Assembly: GCF_014596915.1 (NCBI RefSeq) | Contig: NZ_JACVWU010000023.1 | Location: 62,001-126,000, forward strand | Origin: Streptomyces sp. TRM68416 | GTDB lineage: Bacteria > Actinomycetota > Actinomycetes > Streptomycetales > Streptomycetaceae | DNA: 64,000 bases | Reading direction: 5' to 3' | Shown here: one piece after another, positions 57,266 to 64,000 of the stretch | How the letters are laid out: every line of letters begins with the position of its first letter | Numbering within the stretch: the first letter of the stretch is position 1 | Notes under the pieces: generated by a model | Database searches by the model: none | The model's input: the letters and a program-made list of their open reading frames with translations, nothing else | What the model was told of the DNA's origin: nothing | Position numbers and translations under genes: made by a program

Positions 57266-58147
57266 TCAGGCATTGTCGCGGATGCCCGCAAAGAGGTCGT
57301 CCTCGGGGAGGGAGGTATCGACGAGGGACTTCGCCAGCTCGTACTCCTCCGTCGGCCAGACCTCCTTCTGGATCTCCATCGGGATCCTGAACCAGCCGCC
57401 GTCGGGGTCGATCTGCGTGGCGTGCGCGATCAGGGCCTTGTCGCGGATCTCGAAGAACTCGGCGCACGGAATGTGCGTGGTCAGCGTCCGCTCGGCCCGC
57501 TCGGACTCGTCCCACCGCTTGAGCCAGTCCCCGTACGGCGACTCCAGGCCGCGGTCCAGCATCGCGTGGTGCAGGGCCTCGGTGCGCGGGCGGTTGAAGC
57601 CCTGGTTGTAGTAGAGCTTCTGCGGCTGGTACGCCGGGCCGAACTCGTCCTCCGGGTACTTCTCGGTGTCCGCCGCGCCCTCGAACGCCACCATCGTGAT
57701 CTTGTGGGTCATGATGTGGTCGGGGTGCGGGTAGCCGCCGTTCTCGTCGTAGGTGGTGATCACCTGGGGACGGAAGGAACGGATCTTCCGCACCAGCTCG
57801 CCGGCCGCCTTGTCGACGTCCTCCAGGGCGAAGCAGCCCTCGGGCAGCGGCGGCAGCGGGTCGCCCTCCGGCAGGCCGGAGTCGACGAAGCCGAGCCACT
57901 CCTGCTGGACGCCGAGGATCTCGCGGGCCTCGTCCATCTCCCTCTTGCGCACCTCGTGGATGTGCTCCTCGATGTACGCGTCGCCCTGCAGCTTCGGATT
58001 GAGGATGGAGCCGCGCTCCCCGCCCGTGCAGGTCACGACCAGCACGTCCACCCCCTCGGACACGTACTTCGCCATGGTGGCCGCGCCCTTGCTCGACTCG
58101 TCGTCGGGGTGCGCGTGGACGGCCATCAGTCGCAACTGGTCAGTCAA
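57266..58147 (-). CDS. mca: Mycothiol S-conjugate amidase
   Basis: This detoxification enzyme cleaves mycothiol conjugates to release mercapturic acids. It is a 293-residue member of the LmbE/MshB metal hydrolase family. The zinc site is VHAHPDDE (His13, Asp16) and His144 in GGYPHPDHIM, with Asp15 as base. The long C-terminal part (WFRIPMEIQKEVWPTEEYEL) is typical of Mca and distinguishes it from MshB. It starts at a TTG (58147), with GAGGA seven bases upstream. A TATAGA box at 58202-58207 gives a promoter about 50 bases upstream. It is divergent from the DUF4307 gene, a common arrangement in streptomycetes. Confidence 0.93.
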   Translation of the reverse strand: MTDQLRLMAVHAHPDDESSKGAATMAKYVSEGVDVLVVTCTGGERGSILNPKLQGDAYIEEHIHEVRKREMDEAREILGVQQEWLGFVDSGLPEGDPLPPLPEGCFALEDVDKAAGELVRKIRSFRPQVITTYDENGGYPHPDHIMTHKITMVAFEGAADTEKYPEDEFGPAYQPQKLYYNQGFNRPRTEALHHAMLDRGLESPYGDWLKRWDESERAERTLTTHIPCAEFFEIRDKALIAHATQIDPDGGWFRIPMEIQKEVWPTEEYELAKSLVDTSLPEDDLFAGIRDNA

Positions 58148-58201
58148 GACTCAATCCTCGTAAGTCGGCGCACCCGGTGTGAGTCGGTGCGTTCGGCGGC
58201 T

Positions 58202-58209
58202 TCTATAGT
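58202..58209. promoter_or_regulatory. Overlapping divergent -10 boxes (mca and DUF4307)
   Basis: The core TCTATAGT reads TATAGA on the minus strand (-10 for mca, 55 bases before its TTG) and TATAGT on the plus strand (-10 for the DUF4307 gene). The two strong -10 hexamers share their bases, so only one polymerase could bind at a time. -35 regions at the proper distance are weak on both sides. Confidence 0.5.
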
Positions 58210-58296
58210 GACCGAATCGGGGGCTGAATAATTCCGGGGTCGGGTTCCAGAGACGTTTTCGGGACGTTTCCCCCGTATACGGCCGAGAGGACGATC

Positions 58297-58695
58297 ATGA
58301 GTACGGCGAGCACGCGCGCACCCGAGGGCCGTTACGGCCGTTCCTCGGACGAGCGAGCCGACCGCACGCTCAAGATCGTCGGCGCCGCCCTCGGCGCTCT
58401 GCTGCTGGCGCTGGTCGGCTACTTCGCCTACCACTACGTCGGCCAGAACAAGATCAGCGCCGAGATCATCAAGTACGACCTGTCCAAGGACTCCGTGCGG
58501 GTGCACCTGGAGGTCCACAAGGACTCCGGCGTCTCCGGCTACTGCACGGTCCGCTCCCAGGCGGAGAACGGCGCCGAGGTCGGCCGGGCCGACTTCCGCT
58601 TCGACGGGGACGCCACGCGCATCGACAAGGTCGTCACGCTCCGTACAACCTCACCGGGTACCACGGCCGAGCTGCTCGGCTGCCACGCGGACTGA
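58297..58695 (+). CDS. DUF4307 membrane protein
   Basis: This is a 132-residue single-pass protein. The N-terminus is basic and polar (1-24), a membrane helix follows (28-47, VGAALGALLLALVGYFAYHY), then an external beta domain with Cys83 and Cys129 that could pair (GYCTVRSQAENGAEVGRADF; TTAELLGCHAD). The domain and neighbourhood between mca and greA match the DUF4307 family of actinobacteria, whose function is not known. ATG at 58297 with AGAGGA upstream. Confidence 0.85.
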   Translation: MSTASTRAPEGRYGRSSDERADRTLKIVGAALGALLLALVGYFAYHYVGQNKISAEIIKYDLSKDSVRVHLEVHKDSGVSGYCTVRSQAENGAEVGRADFRFDGDATRIDKVVTLRTTSPGTTAELLGCHAD

Positions 58696-58884
58696 GTCCG
58701 CCACCAACGCACCTGTCCTCGCCCGCAAAACACAGGGCCTGACCTGCGTTGACGTAATTCTGATGGCTTATGTCCTCCCCCTGGAGCCATTGAATTGTTA
58801 GGCTCGTGGTTTCGCCCATCCGTGAAGGAACATGCTTCTGGGTAGGGCGATGCTTTGTATTCCCAGTACCGACGAGGAGCACCT

Positions 58885-59385
58885 GTGACCCAGACCAGCG
58901 AGTCCGTCACCTGGCTGACCCAGGAGGCGTACAACAAGCTCAAGGACGAGCTTGCGTACCTTACTGGTCCTGCGCGCACGGAGATCGCCGCCAAGATCGC
59001 GGCTGCGCGCGAGGAGGGCGACCTGCGCGAGAACGGCGGGTACCACGCGGCCAAGGAGGAGCAGGGCAAGCAGGAGCTCCGTGTGCGCCAGCTGACCCAG
59101 CTCCTGGAGAATGCCCAGGTGGGCGAGGCCCAGGCGTCCGCGGACGGTGCCGTGGCCCCCGGCATGGTCGTGACGATCGCCTTCGACGGTGACGAGGACG
59201 ACACCATGACCTTCCTGCTCGCCTCGCGCGAGTACGCGAGCTCCGACATCGAGACCTACTCCCCCCAGTCGCCGCTGGGCACCGGCGTGATCGGCCACAA
59301 GGTCGGCGAGGACGCGGAGTACGAGCTGCCGAACGGCAAGAAGGCCTCGGTGCGGATCCTGAAGGCCGAGCCGTACAGCGGCTGA
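58885..59385 (+). CDS. greA: Transcription elongation factor GreA
   Basis: GreA rescues backtracked RNA polymerase by stimulating RNA cleavage. The 166-residue protein has the coiled coil with the acidic tip (AAAREEGDLRENGGYHAAKE, Asp and Glu of the tip conserved) and the C-terminal FKBP-like domain (ETYSPQSPLGTGVIGHKVGE; YELPNGKKASVRIL). It starts at a GTG with GAGGAG eight bases upstream. The frame opens to 58855, but those residues are not family-like. A leader of up to 189 bases precedes it. A strong hairpin follows the stop. Confidence 0.95.
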   Translation: MTQTSESVTWLTQEAYNKLKDELAYLTGPARTEIAAKIAAAREEGDLRENGGYHAAKEEQGKQELRVRQLTQLLENAQVGEAQASADGAVAPGMVVTIAFDGDEDDTMTFLLASREYASSDIETYSPQSPLGTGVIGHKVGEDAEYELPNGKKASVRILKAEPYSG

Positions 59386-59409
59386 CCCCGCCCCCGCATG
59401 CCCCTGACC

Positions 59410-59440
59410 CGCCCCCGGCGTCCGCGCGACGCCGGGGGCG
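59410..59440. terminator. Bidirectional terminator between greA and the ABC permease gene
   Basis: CGCCCCCGGCGTC pairs perfectly with GACGCCGGGGGCG over 13 bases, with a five-base loop, in the 58-base gap between two convergent stop codons. No long T-run; GC-rich symmetrical stems of this kind serve both directions in actinomycetes. Confidence 0.8.
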
Positions 59441-59443
59441 TCG

Positions 59444-60289
59444 TCATGCCGCCGCCGAGCGGTACTTCCGCACCGACAGCGTCCGGAAGATCACGATGAT
59501 CAGGACGGAGTAGATCAGCGAGGCCCACACCGGGTGCTGCATCGGCCAGGCGTCCGAGGGCGAGACCCCGGGGTTGCCGAAGAGCTCCCGGCAGGCCTGG
59601 ACCGTGGCGCTGAACGGGTTCCAGTCGGCGACGTGGCGCAGCCAGGGCGTCATACGGCTGGAGTCCACGAACGCGTTCGAGATGAACGTGACCGGGAAGA
59701 GCCAGATCAGTCCGCCCGAGGTGGCCGCCTCGGGGGTGCGCACGGACAGGCCGATCAGGGCCCCGACCCAGGTGAACGCGTAGCCGAGCAGGAGCAGCAG
59801 GGCGAACGCGGCCAGCACCTCGCCGACACTGGTGTGGGTACGCCAGCCCACCAGCAGCGCGACCATGGCCAGCACGAACAGCGTGAGCGCCGTCTGCACC
59901 AGGTCGGCCAGCGTCCGCCCGGTCAGCACCGCCCCGCGGGCCATGGGCAGGGACCGGAAGCGGTCGATGAGCCCCTTGTGCATGTCGTCGGCGATGCCCG
60001 CGCCCGCCCCGGCGGTGGCGAAGGTGACCGTCTGGGCGAAGATGCCGGCCATCAGGAACTCGCGGTACACGGAGGGGTCCGTGGTGCCACCGATGTTCAT
60101 GGAGCCGCCGAAGACGTAGCTGAACAGCACCACGAACATGATGGGCTGGATCAGCCCGAAGATGACCATCTCCGGAATCCGGCTCATGCGGATCAGGTTC
60201 CGCTTGGCCACGACCAGGGAGTCGCGGACGGACTGGCTGACGGCGTTGCCGGGGGCCGGGGTGCGTGCGGCGTCGGTGACGGCGCTCAT
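59444..60289 (-). CDS. ABC-2 type exporter permease (DrrB-like)
   Basis: This is the membrane half of a drug or lipid exporter, 281 residues with six helices. The family segments are GLIQPIMFVVLFSYVFGGSM near the first helix, IADDMHKGLIDRFRSLPMAR (cytoplasmic contact helix) and LIWLFPVTFISNAFVDSSRM. Its ATG overlaps the stop of the ATPase gene by 4 bases, so both subunits are made together. Regulated by the palindromic promoter upstream of the ATPase gene. Confidence 0.9.
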   Translation of the reverse strand: MSAVTDAARTPAPGNAVSQSVRDSLVVAKRNLIRMSRIPEMVIFGLIQPIMFVVLFSYVFGGSMNIGGTTDPSVYREFLMAGIFAQTVTFATAGAGAGIADDMHKGLIDRFRSLPMARGAVLTGRTLADLVQTALTLFVLAMVALLVGWRTHTSVGEVLAAFALLLLLGYAFTWVGALIGLSVRTPEAATSGGLIWLFPVTFISNAFVDSSRMTPWLRHVADWNPFSATVQACRELFGNPGVSPSDAWPMQHPVWASLIYSVLIIVIFRTLSVRKYRSAAA

Positions 60290-61299
60290 CGGGCGGCCTC
60301 CTTGTCGGTGCCCTGGTGGGGGGTCTGGTCGGTGGTCCTGCCGTTCTCCTCGTCCTTCACCTCGGCGACGTGGCCGGTCAGGGAGAGGAACACGTCGTCG
60401 AGGGTCGGGCGGCGCAGGCCGATGTCGTCTATCTCGATGCCGCGGGCGTCCAGCTCGCGGATGACCTCGGCGAGGAGCTTGGCGCCGCCGGTCACCGGGA
60501 CGGTGAGCTTGCGCATGTGGTCCTCGACCGTGGTGTCGCCCTTGCCGAAGCCGCGCAGCACCTCCGCGGCCGTCGGGATGTGCTCGCGCTCGTGCACCAC
60601 GACCTCGACGCGCTCGCCGCCGGTGCGGGCCTTGAGCTGGTCGGAGGTGCCCTGGGCGATGACCCGGCCGTGGTCCACCACGGCGATGTCGTGGGCGAGG
60701 TGGTCGGCCTCCTCCAGGTACTGGGTGGTCAGCAGCAGCGTCGTACCGCCGGAGACGAGGCGCTTGATGACGTCCCACAGCAGTTGGCGGTTGCGCGGGT
60801 CGAGGCCGGTCGTGGGCTCGTCCATGAACATCACGGGCGGGGAGACCACGAGGGCGGCCGCGAGGTCGAGGCGGCGGCGCATACCGCCGGAGTAGGTCTT
60901 GGTGGGGCGGTCGGCGGCGTCGGCGAGATCGAACTGCTCCAGCAGCTCGTCGGCGCGGGCCTTCGCCGCCTTGGACCGCATCTGGTAGAGCTGGCCGACC
61001 ATCTGCAGGTTCTCGCGGCCGGTGAGGTATTCGTCGACCGCCGCGAACTGGCCGGACAGGCCGATGGAGCGGCGCACGGCGTCGGGGTGCCTGAGCACGT
61101 CGATGCCCGCGACGACGGCCGAGCCGCTGTCGGGGCGCAGCAGGGTCGTCAGACAGCGGACGGTGGTGGTCTTGCCCGCGCCGTTCGGCCCGAGCAGGCC
61201 CAGGACGGTGCCCTCCGGCACATCGAGGTCGACACCGTCCAGAGCCCGTACGTCGCCGAAGGTCTTCACCAGACCTTCGGCATGGATGGCGCCTGGCAT
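60286..61299 (-). CDS. ABC exporter ATPase (DrrA-type, daunorubicin-resistance family)
   Basis: The 337-residue ATPase has Walker A GPNGAGKTTT (37-46), the signature YSGGMRRRLDLA (about 134-145), Walker B VMFMDEPTTGLDP and a C-terminal DrrA-type extension (about 240-337; ARTGGERVEVVVHEREHIPT; GLRRPTLDDVFLSLTGHVAE). I use the ATG at 61299, six bases after GGAG; a GTG at 61311 is also possible. Together with the DrrB-like permease it exports an amphipathic compound. The promoter is tightly controlled by the palindrome at 61402. Confidence 0.92.
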   Translation of the reverse strand: MPGAIHAEGLVKTFGDVRALDGVDLDVPEGTVLGLLGPNGAGKTTTVRCLTTLLRPDSGSAVVAGIDVLRHPDAVRRSIGLSGQFAAVDEYLTGRENLQMVGQLYQMRSKAAKARADELLEQFDLADAADRPTKTYSGGMRRRLDLAAALVVSPPVMFMDEPTTGLDPRNRQLLWDVIKRLVSGGTTLLLTTQYLEEADHLAHDIAVVDHGRVIAQGTSDQLKARTGGERVEVVVHEREHIPTAAEVLRGFGKGDTTVEDHMRKLTVPVTGGAKLLAEVIRELDARGIEIDDIGLRRPTLDDVFLSLTGHVAEVKDEENGRTTDQTPHQGTDKEAAR

Positions 61300-61395
61300 A
61301 TGAGTCTCCACGTCGTCGGGGATTACTTCGTCAGGAATGCTTGGGAAAGCCTAGATTCGTGCTTTTCGTTCCGCTTGATGAGTGGCGCGACTCTC

Positions 61396-61424
61396 ACCAT
61401 AACGCGATGTATCGCGTCCCTCAA
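61396..61424 (-). promoter_or_regulatory. ABC exporter promoter with operator in the spacer
   Basis: On the minus strand, TTGAGG (61419-61424) and TATGGT (61396-61401) are separated by exactly 17 bases. The spacer is the perfect palindrome ACGCGAT-AC-ATCGCGT (61402-61417) plus one base. The start point would be near 61389, giving a leader of about 90 bases. A dimeric repressor (TetR- or PadR-type) bound there would exclude RNA polymerase; no such gene is next to the operon. Confidence 0.75.
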
Positions 61425-61485
61425 CGGAATTCACCGGTGCGGGTGACAAAGGGGCTCCGACCTGGTCTTTCCTGCGCTCGGCGGC

Positions 61486-62715
61486 TCAGTCGATGACGGT
61501 GTAGCCCGCCTCGCGCAGCGCCTGGCCGACCTCGGCGCAGTGCTCCGGACCCTTCGTCTCCAGGTGCAGCTCCACCTCCGCCTCCGTGAGCCCGAGCCGC
61601 GGATCGGTCCGTACGTGGCTCACATCGAGGACGTTAGCGTCCACCACTGACAACACCCCGAGAAGTGTCGCCAGCGCCCCCGGCCGGTCCGTCAGCCGCA
61701 GCCGTACGGCCAGGTAGCGGCCCTGCGCCGCCATGCCGTGCCGCAGCACCCGCTGCATCAGCACCGGGTCGACGTTGCCGCCGGACAGCACCGCGACGAC
61801 CGGCCCCTCGAAGGCGCCGGGATCGCTCAGCAGCGCCGCGACCGGGCTCGCCCCGGCCGGCTCGACGACCAGCTTGGCCCGCTCCAGACACAGCAGCAGC
61901 GCGGCGGACAGCTCGTCCTCCGTCACCGTACGCACCTCGTCGACCAACTCGCCAACGATTTCGAACGGCACGTCCCCGGGGCGGCCGACCTTCATGCCGT
62001 CGGCCATCGTCGCCGGGTTCTCGATCGACACCGGATGCCCGGCCGCCAGCGAGGGCGGATAGGCGGCGGCGCCCGCCGCCTGCACGCCCACGATCCGCAC
62101 ATCGGGCCTGAGCGACTTCACCGCGATCGCGACCCCGGCCGCGAGCCCTCCGCCGCCGATCCCGAGGACGATCGTGCGCACCTCCGGGCACTGCTCCAGG
62201 ATCTCCAGGCCGACCGTGCCCTGGCCCGTGATGACGTCGGGGTGGTCGAAGGGGTGGATGAACACCGCGCCCGTCCGCGCCGCGTACTCCTGCGCGGCGG
62301 CCAGCGTCTCGTCGACGACCTGGCCGTGCAGCCGCACCTCGGCGCCGTACTCGCGCGTCGCGCTGATCTTCGGCAGCGGTGCGCCGTTCGGCATGAACAC
62401 CGTCGAACGCACTCCCAGCAGCGAGGACGCCAGCGCCACCCCCTGGGCGTGGTTCCCGGCGCTCGCCGCCACCACGCCCGCGGCGCGCTCCTCGGGCAGC
62501 AGACCCGCGATCCGCACGTAGGCGCCGCGCAGCTTGAACGAGCCCGTCCGCTGGAGGTTCTCGCACTTGAAGTGCACCGGCGCGCCCACCAGCCGGGACA
62601 GGTACCGGCTGCCCTCCATCGCCGTCACCCGCGCCACGCCCGTGAGCATCTTCTGCGCGCCGCGCACGTCGTCGAGAGTGACCGGCGGCAACAGGTCGGC
62701 CTTGCGGTAGCTCAT
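61486..62715 (-). CDS. Threonine ammonia-lyase (catabolic type, with ACT domain)
   Basis: This PLP enzyme deaminates threonine (and serine) to 2-oxobutyrate. It has 409 residues: catalytic domain 1-320 with PLP Lys61 (RTGSFKLRGAY), the phosphate loop GIGGGGLAAG (about 188-197) and VLSGGNVDP near 320. A single ACT domain follows at about 335-409 (YLAVRLRLTDRPGALATLLG; ADVNVLDVSHVRTDP-type strand order) for effector binding. A single ACT and total length near 400 fit the IlvA/TdcB-like short form. It supplies 2-oxobutyrate for isoleucine synthesis or degrades threonine. The ATG at 62715; no operon partner. Confidence 0.93.
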   Translation of the reverse strand: MSYRKADLLPPVTLDDVRGAQKMLTGVARVTAMEGSRYLSRLVGAPVHFKCENLQRTGSFKLRGAYVRIAGLLPEERAAGVVAASAGNHAQGVALASSLLGVRSTVFMPNGAPLPKISATREYGAEVRLHGQVVDETLAAAQEYAARTGAVFIHPFDHPDVITGQGTVGLEILEQCPEVRTIVLGIGGGGLAAGVAIAVKSLRPDVRIVGVQAAGAAAYPPSLAAGHPVSIENPATMADGMKVGRPGDVPFEIVGELVDEVRTVTEDELSAALLLCLERAKLVVEPAGASPVAALLSDPGAFEGPVVAVLSGGNVDPVLMQRVLRHGMAAQGRYLAVRLRLTDRPGALATLLGVLSVVDANVLDVSHVRTDPRLGLTEAEVELHLETKGPEHCAEVGQALREAGYTVID

Positions 62716-62860
62716 GACTCAAGTCTCGCAGTTCACACGCGCGGGCTCCCGCTGTGACCAACCACCGAGACCGGTTTGCGCAGCGCCGGTACGGCCCGCC
62801 CCCCGGCCGCGTACCCTGTCCCCCAACCCAGCACCCCCTTCATGAAGTGAGCCCCCGGCC

Positions 62861-63391
62861 ATGCCCACAACACCTGGAATGTCGATGGACATGTCGACCG
62901 TCGGTGACACCGGTCTCCTCGACACGCTGCAGCACGAGGTGGCGGTGTTCGCCCGCCGTGCCGAACAGACCCGGCTCGGCGGAGTCGGGCAGGTGCGCAA
63001 CTCCATGGACCGCGCCGCATACCTGCTGCTCAACCGGCTCGACAAGGAAGGCCCCATGGGGGTCAAGGCGCTCGCCGCGAGCATGGGAATCGACTCCTCG
63101 ACGGTCACCCGGCAGGTGGCCCCGCTCGTCGACACCGGGCTCGTCAAGCGCACCTCCCACCCCGAGGACGGGCGGGCCGTGGTGCTCCAGCTCTCCCCGC
63201 GCGGGCTGTCGCGGCTGGAGGAAGTGCGCTCCTCCCGGCGTCAGTTGATGGCCGAACTGACCCATGACTGGGCGCCGGAGGAGCGCGAGGCGTTCTGCAC
63301 GCTCCTGACGCGCTTCAACACCGCGCTCTCCTCCCGGATGGCCGCCCACGGCATCCAGGGAGCGGAGCCGGCCCCGGCACCCGCCTCCTGA
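62861..63391 (+). CDS. MarR-family transcriptional regulator
   Basis: This is a winged-helix regulator of up to 176 residues. AAYLLLNRLDKEGPMGVKAL and AASMGIDSSTVTRQVAPLVD form the recognition helix region, and VKRTSHPEDGRAVVLQLSPR is the wing with the conserved Asp-x-Arg. The C-terminal helix for dimerisation is ALSSRMAAHG. Several Met codons follow the first (residues 1, 7, 9, 11), so the exact start is uncertain. It is a stand-alone gene between the divergent threonine ammonia-lyase and the sigma-like gene; targets and ligand are unknown. Confidence 0.88.
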   Translation: MPTTPGMSMDMSTVGDTGLLDTLQHEVAVFARRAEQTRLGGVGQVRNSMDRAAYLLLNRLDKEGPMGVKALAASMGIDSSTVTRQVAPLVDTGLVKRTSHPEDGRAVVLQLSPRGLSRLEEVRSSRRQLMAELTHDWAPEEREAFCTLLTRFNTALSSRMAAHGIQGAEPAPAPAS

Positions 63392-63520
63392 ACCTCCGTA
63401 CGCGCGCGTGGTGTCCGGCTCTTGACCTCGGGCCCGCCCCTGGCCTCATATGAGACCGGGTCCCGTACGTGGCCGGGATCCGACTCCTCACAGGGGTCGC
63501 CCTCACAGGCGGGAGGCGCG

Positions 63521-64000
63521 GTGCGAGAACGGCATGCGTCCCGAGGTGCCCGCCGGGCGCGGGAGTTCGAGGCGTTCGTCGCGGGCGCGGCGGGCCGGCT
63601 GCTGCACACCGCCACGCTGCTCACGGGGGAGGCACCGGCCGACAACCCGCGCGCGCGGCGCCTGCTGGCGCTCTCCCTCGCGCACACGTACGCGGCCTGG
63701 GACCGGCTGCGCGGCGAGGATCCCTACGACCACACCCGTCGGCATCTGGCCACCCGCTTCGCCCATGGGGCGTGGCACCACTACGGCGGCCTCGGCCGGG
63801 CCCGCCCGCACCCCGAGAGCCCCCTCGCCGCCCTCGGCCCGCAGGAACGCCTGATCCTCGTTCTCAGGCTGTACGAGGGGGTCGCCGAGGAGCAGACCGC
63901 GGCCCTGCTCGGGCTGCCCCGGGAACGCGTCCGAGCGATCTGCGACCGGGCCACGGCCACCGTGCTGCACCCGCCCCGGGGGCCTGCGCCCGCTCCCGTG
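63521..64000 (+). CDS. Sigma-70-family-like protein, truncated by window edge
   Basis: The frame from the GTG at 63521 (GGGAGG four bases upstream) stays open to the window end, 160 codons so far. It begins VRERHASRGARRAREFEAFV, with an alpha-helical segment like sigma region 2 of SigE-type actinobacterial sigma factors (FEAFVAGAAGRLLHTATLLT). A region 4-like helix-turn-helix near 125-150 (LILVLRLYEGVAEEQTAALL followed by GLPRERVRAICDRA) matches sigma-70 region 4. The middle is short and region 2 is degenerate, so it may be a non-canonical regulator derived from a sigma factor rather than an active one. Confidence 0.7.
   Translation, partial: MRERHASRGARRAREFEAFVAGAAGRLLHTATLLTGEAPADNPRARRLLALSLAHTYAAWDRLRGEDPYDHTRRHLATRFAHGAWHHYGGLGRARPHPESPLAALGPQERLILVLRLYEGVAEEQTAALLGLPRERVRAICDRATATVLHPPRGPAPAPV

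Noticed and set aside
58749-58777. TTGACG as the greA promoter
   Set aside because: The only TATG-like sequence is 14 bases away, too close for a standard promoter; the greA start point cannot be fixed from sequence.

Overview
The window is high-GC DNA with GTG and TTG starts, 4-base start/stop overlaps, mycothiol enzymes (a mycothiol S-conjugate amidase and a maleylpyruvate-isomerase-type protein), RsbA/RsbW-like regulators, a DasR-type operator and many secreted hydrolases. This points to a Streptomyces (or very close actinomycete) chromosome arm-to-core region. I see no rRNA, tRNA, CRISPR array, insertion sequence or prophage, so the region looks vertically maintained rather than recently acquired.

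Layout. (1) 1-9552, minus strand: a Tad/Flp pilus operon (CpaB, CpaE/TadZ, two TadE pseudopilins, TadA ATPase, TadB, TadC) with a two-component system embedded before the Flp pilin, and a TadG-like gene cut by the left edge. (2) 9750-17453: a secreted GH18 chitinase behind a DasR-type site, an Nramp-related transporter lacking the usual metal motif, and a regulatory block (RsbW-like ATPase, MEDS/RsbA protein, very large STAND-LuxR regulator). (3) 17827-26976: a secreted zinc carboxypeptidase, a D-amino-acid catabolic cluster (RidA, IclR, PfkB kinase; divergently a D-amino-acid deaminase and an N-acyl-D-amino-acid deacylase), a secreted trypsin-like protease and a membrane-anchored hypothetical. 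(4) 27102-37183: alanine-type aminotransferase, secreted beta-propeller protein, PEP carboxykinase, hemolysin III, an MFS exporter/TetR pair, and a Phd-RelE type toxin-antitoxin pair. (5) 37284-43790, minus: a four-gene glycan operon (CslA-like GT2, GT39, GT2-GtrA, secreted radical-copper oxidase). (6) 43894-48687: YyaL-type DUF255 protein; an imine-reductase-like gene with a mycothiol-dependent enzyme, opposite an AraC/DJ-1 regulator. (7) 48789-57010, plus: two STAND-type NTPases with the same 40-residue Trp repeat, a CHAT caspase-like protease and a GHSFG alpha/beta hydrolase. (8) 57037-64000: mca, DUF4307, greA, a DrrAB-type ABC exporter, threonine ammonia-lyase, MarR and a partial sigma-factor-like gene.

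The most interesting block is region 7. Its genes are tightly packed (6-base gap, then a GTGA overlap) and combine signal-sensing NTPase scaffolds with two candidate effectors, a protease and a lipase/esterase-like hydrolase. This is the architecture expected of a regulated conflict (immune-like or cell-suicide) system. Several other genes (chitinase, MFS, antitoxin, hemolysin III) have a palindromic operator sitting on a promoter placed so close to the ATG that their mRNAs are probably leaderless.
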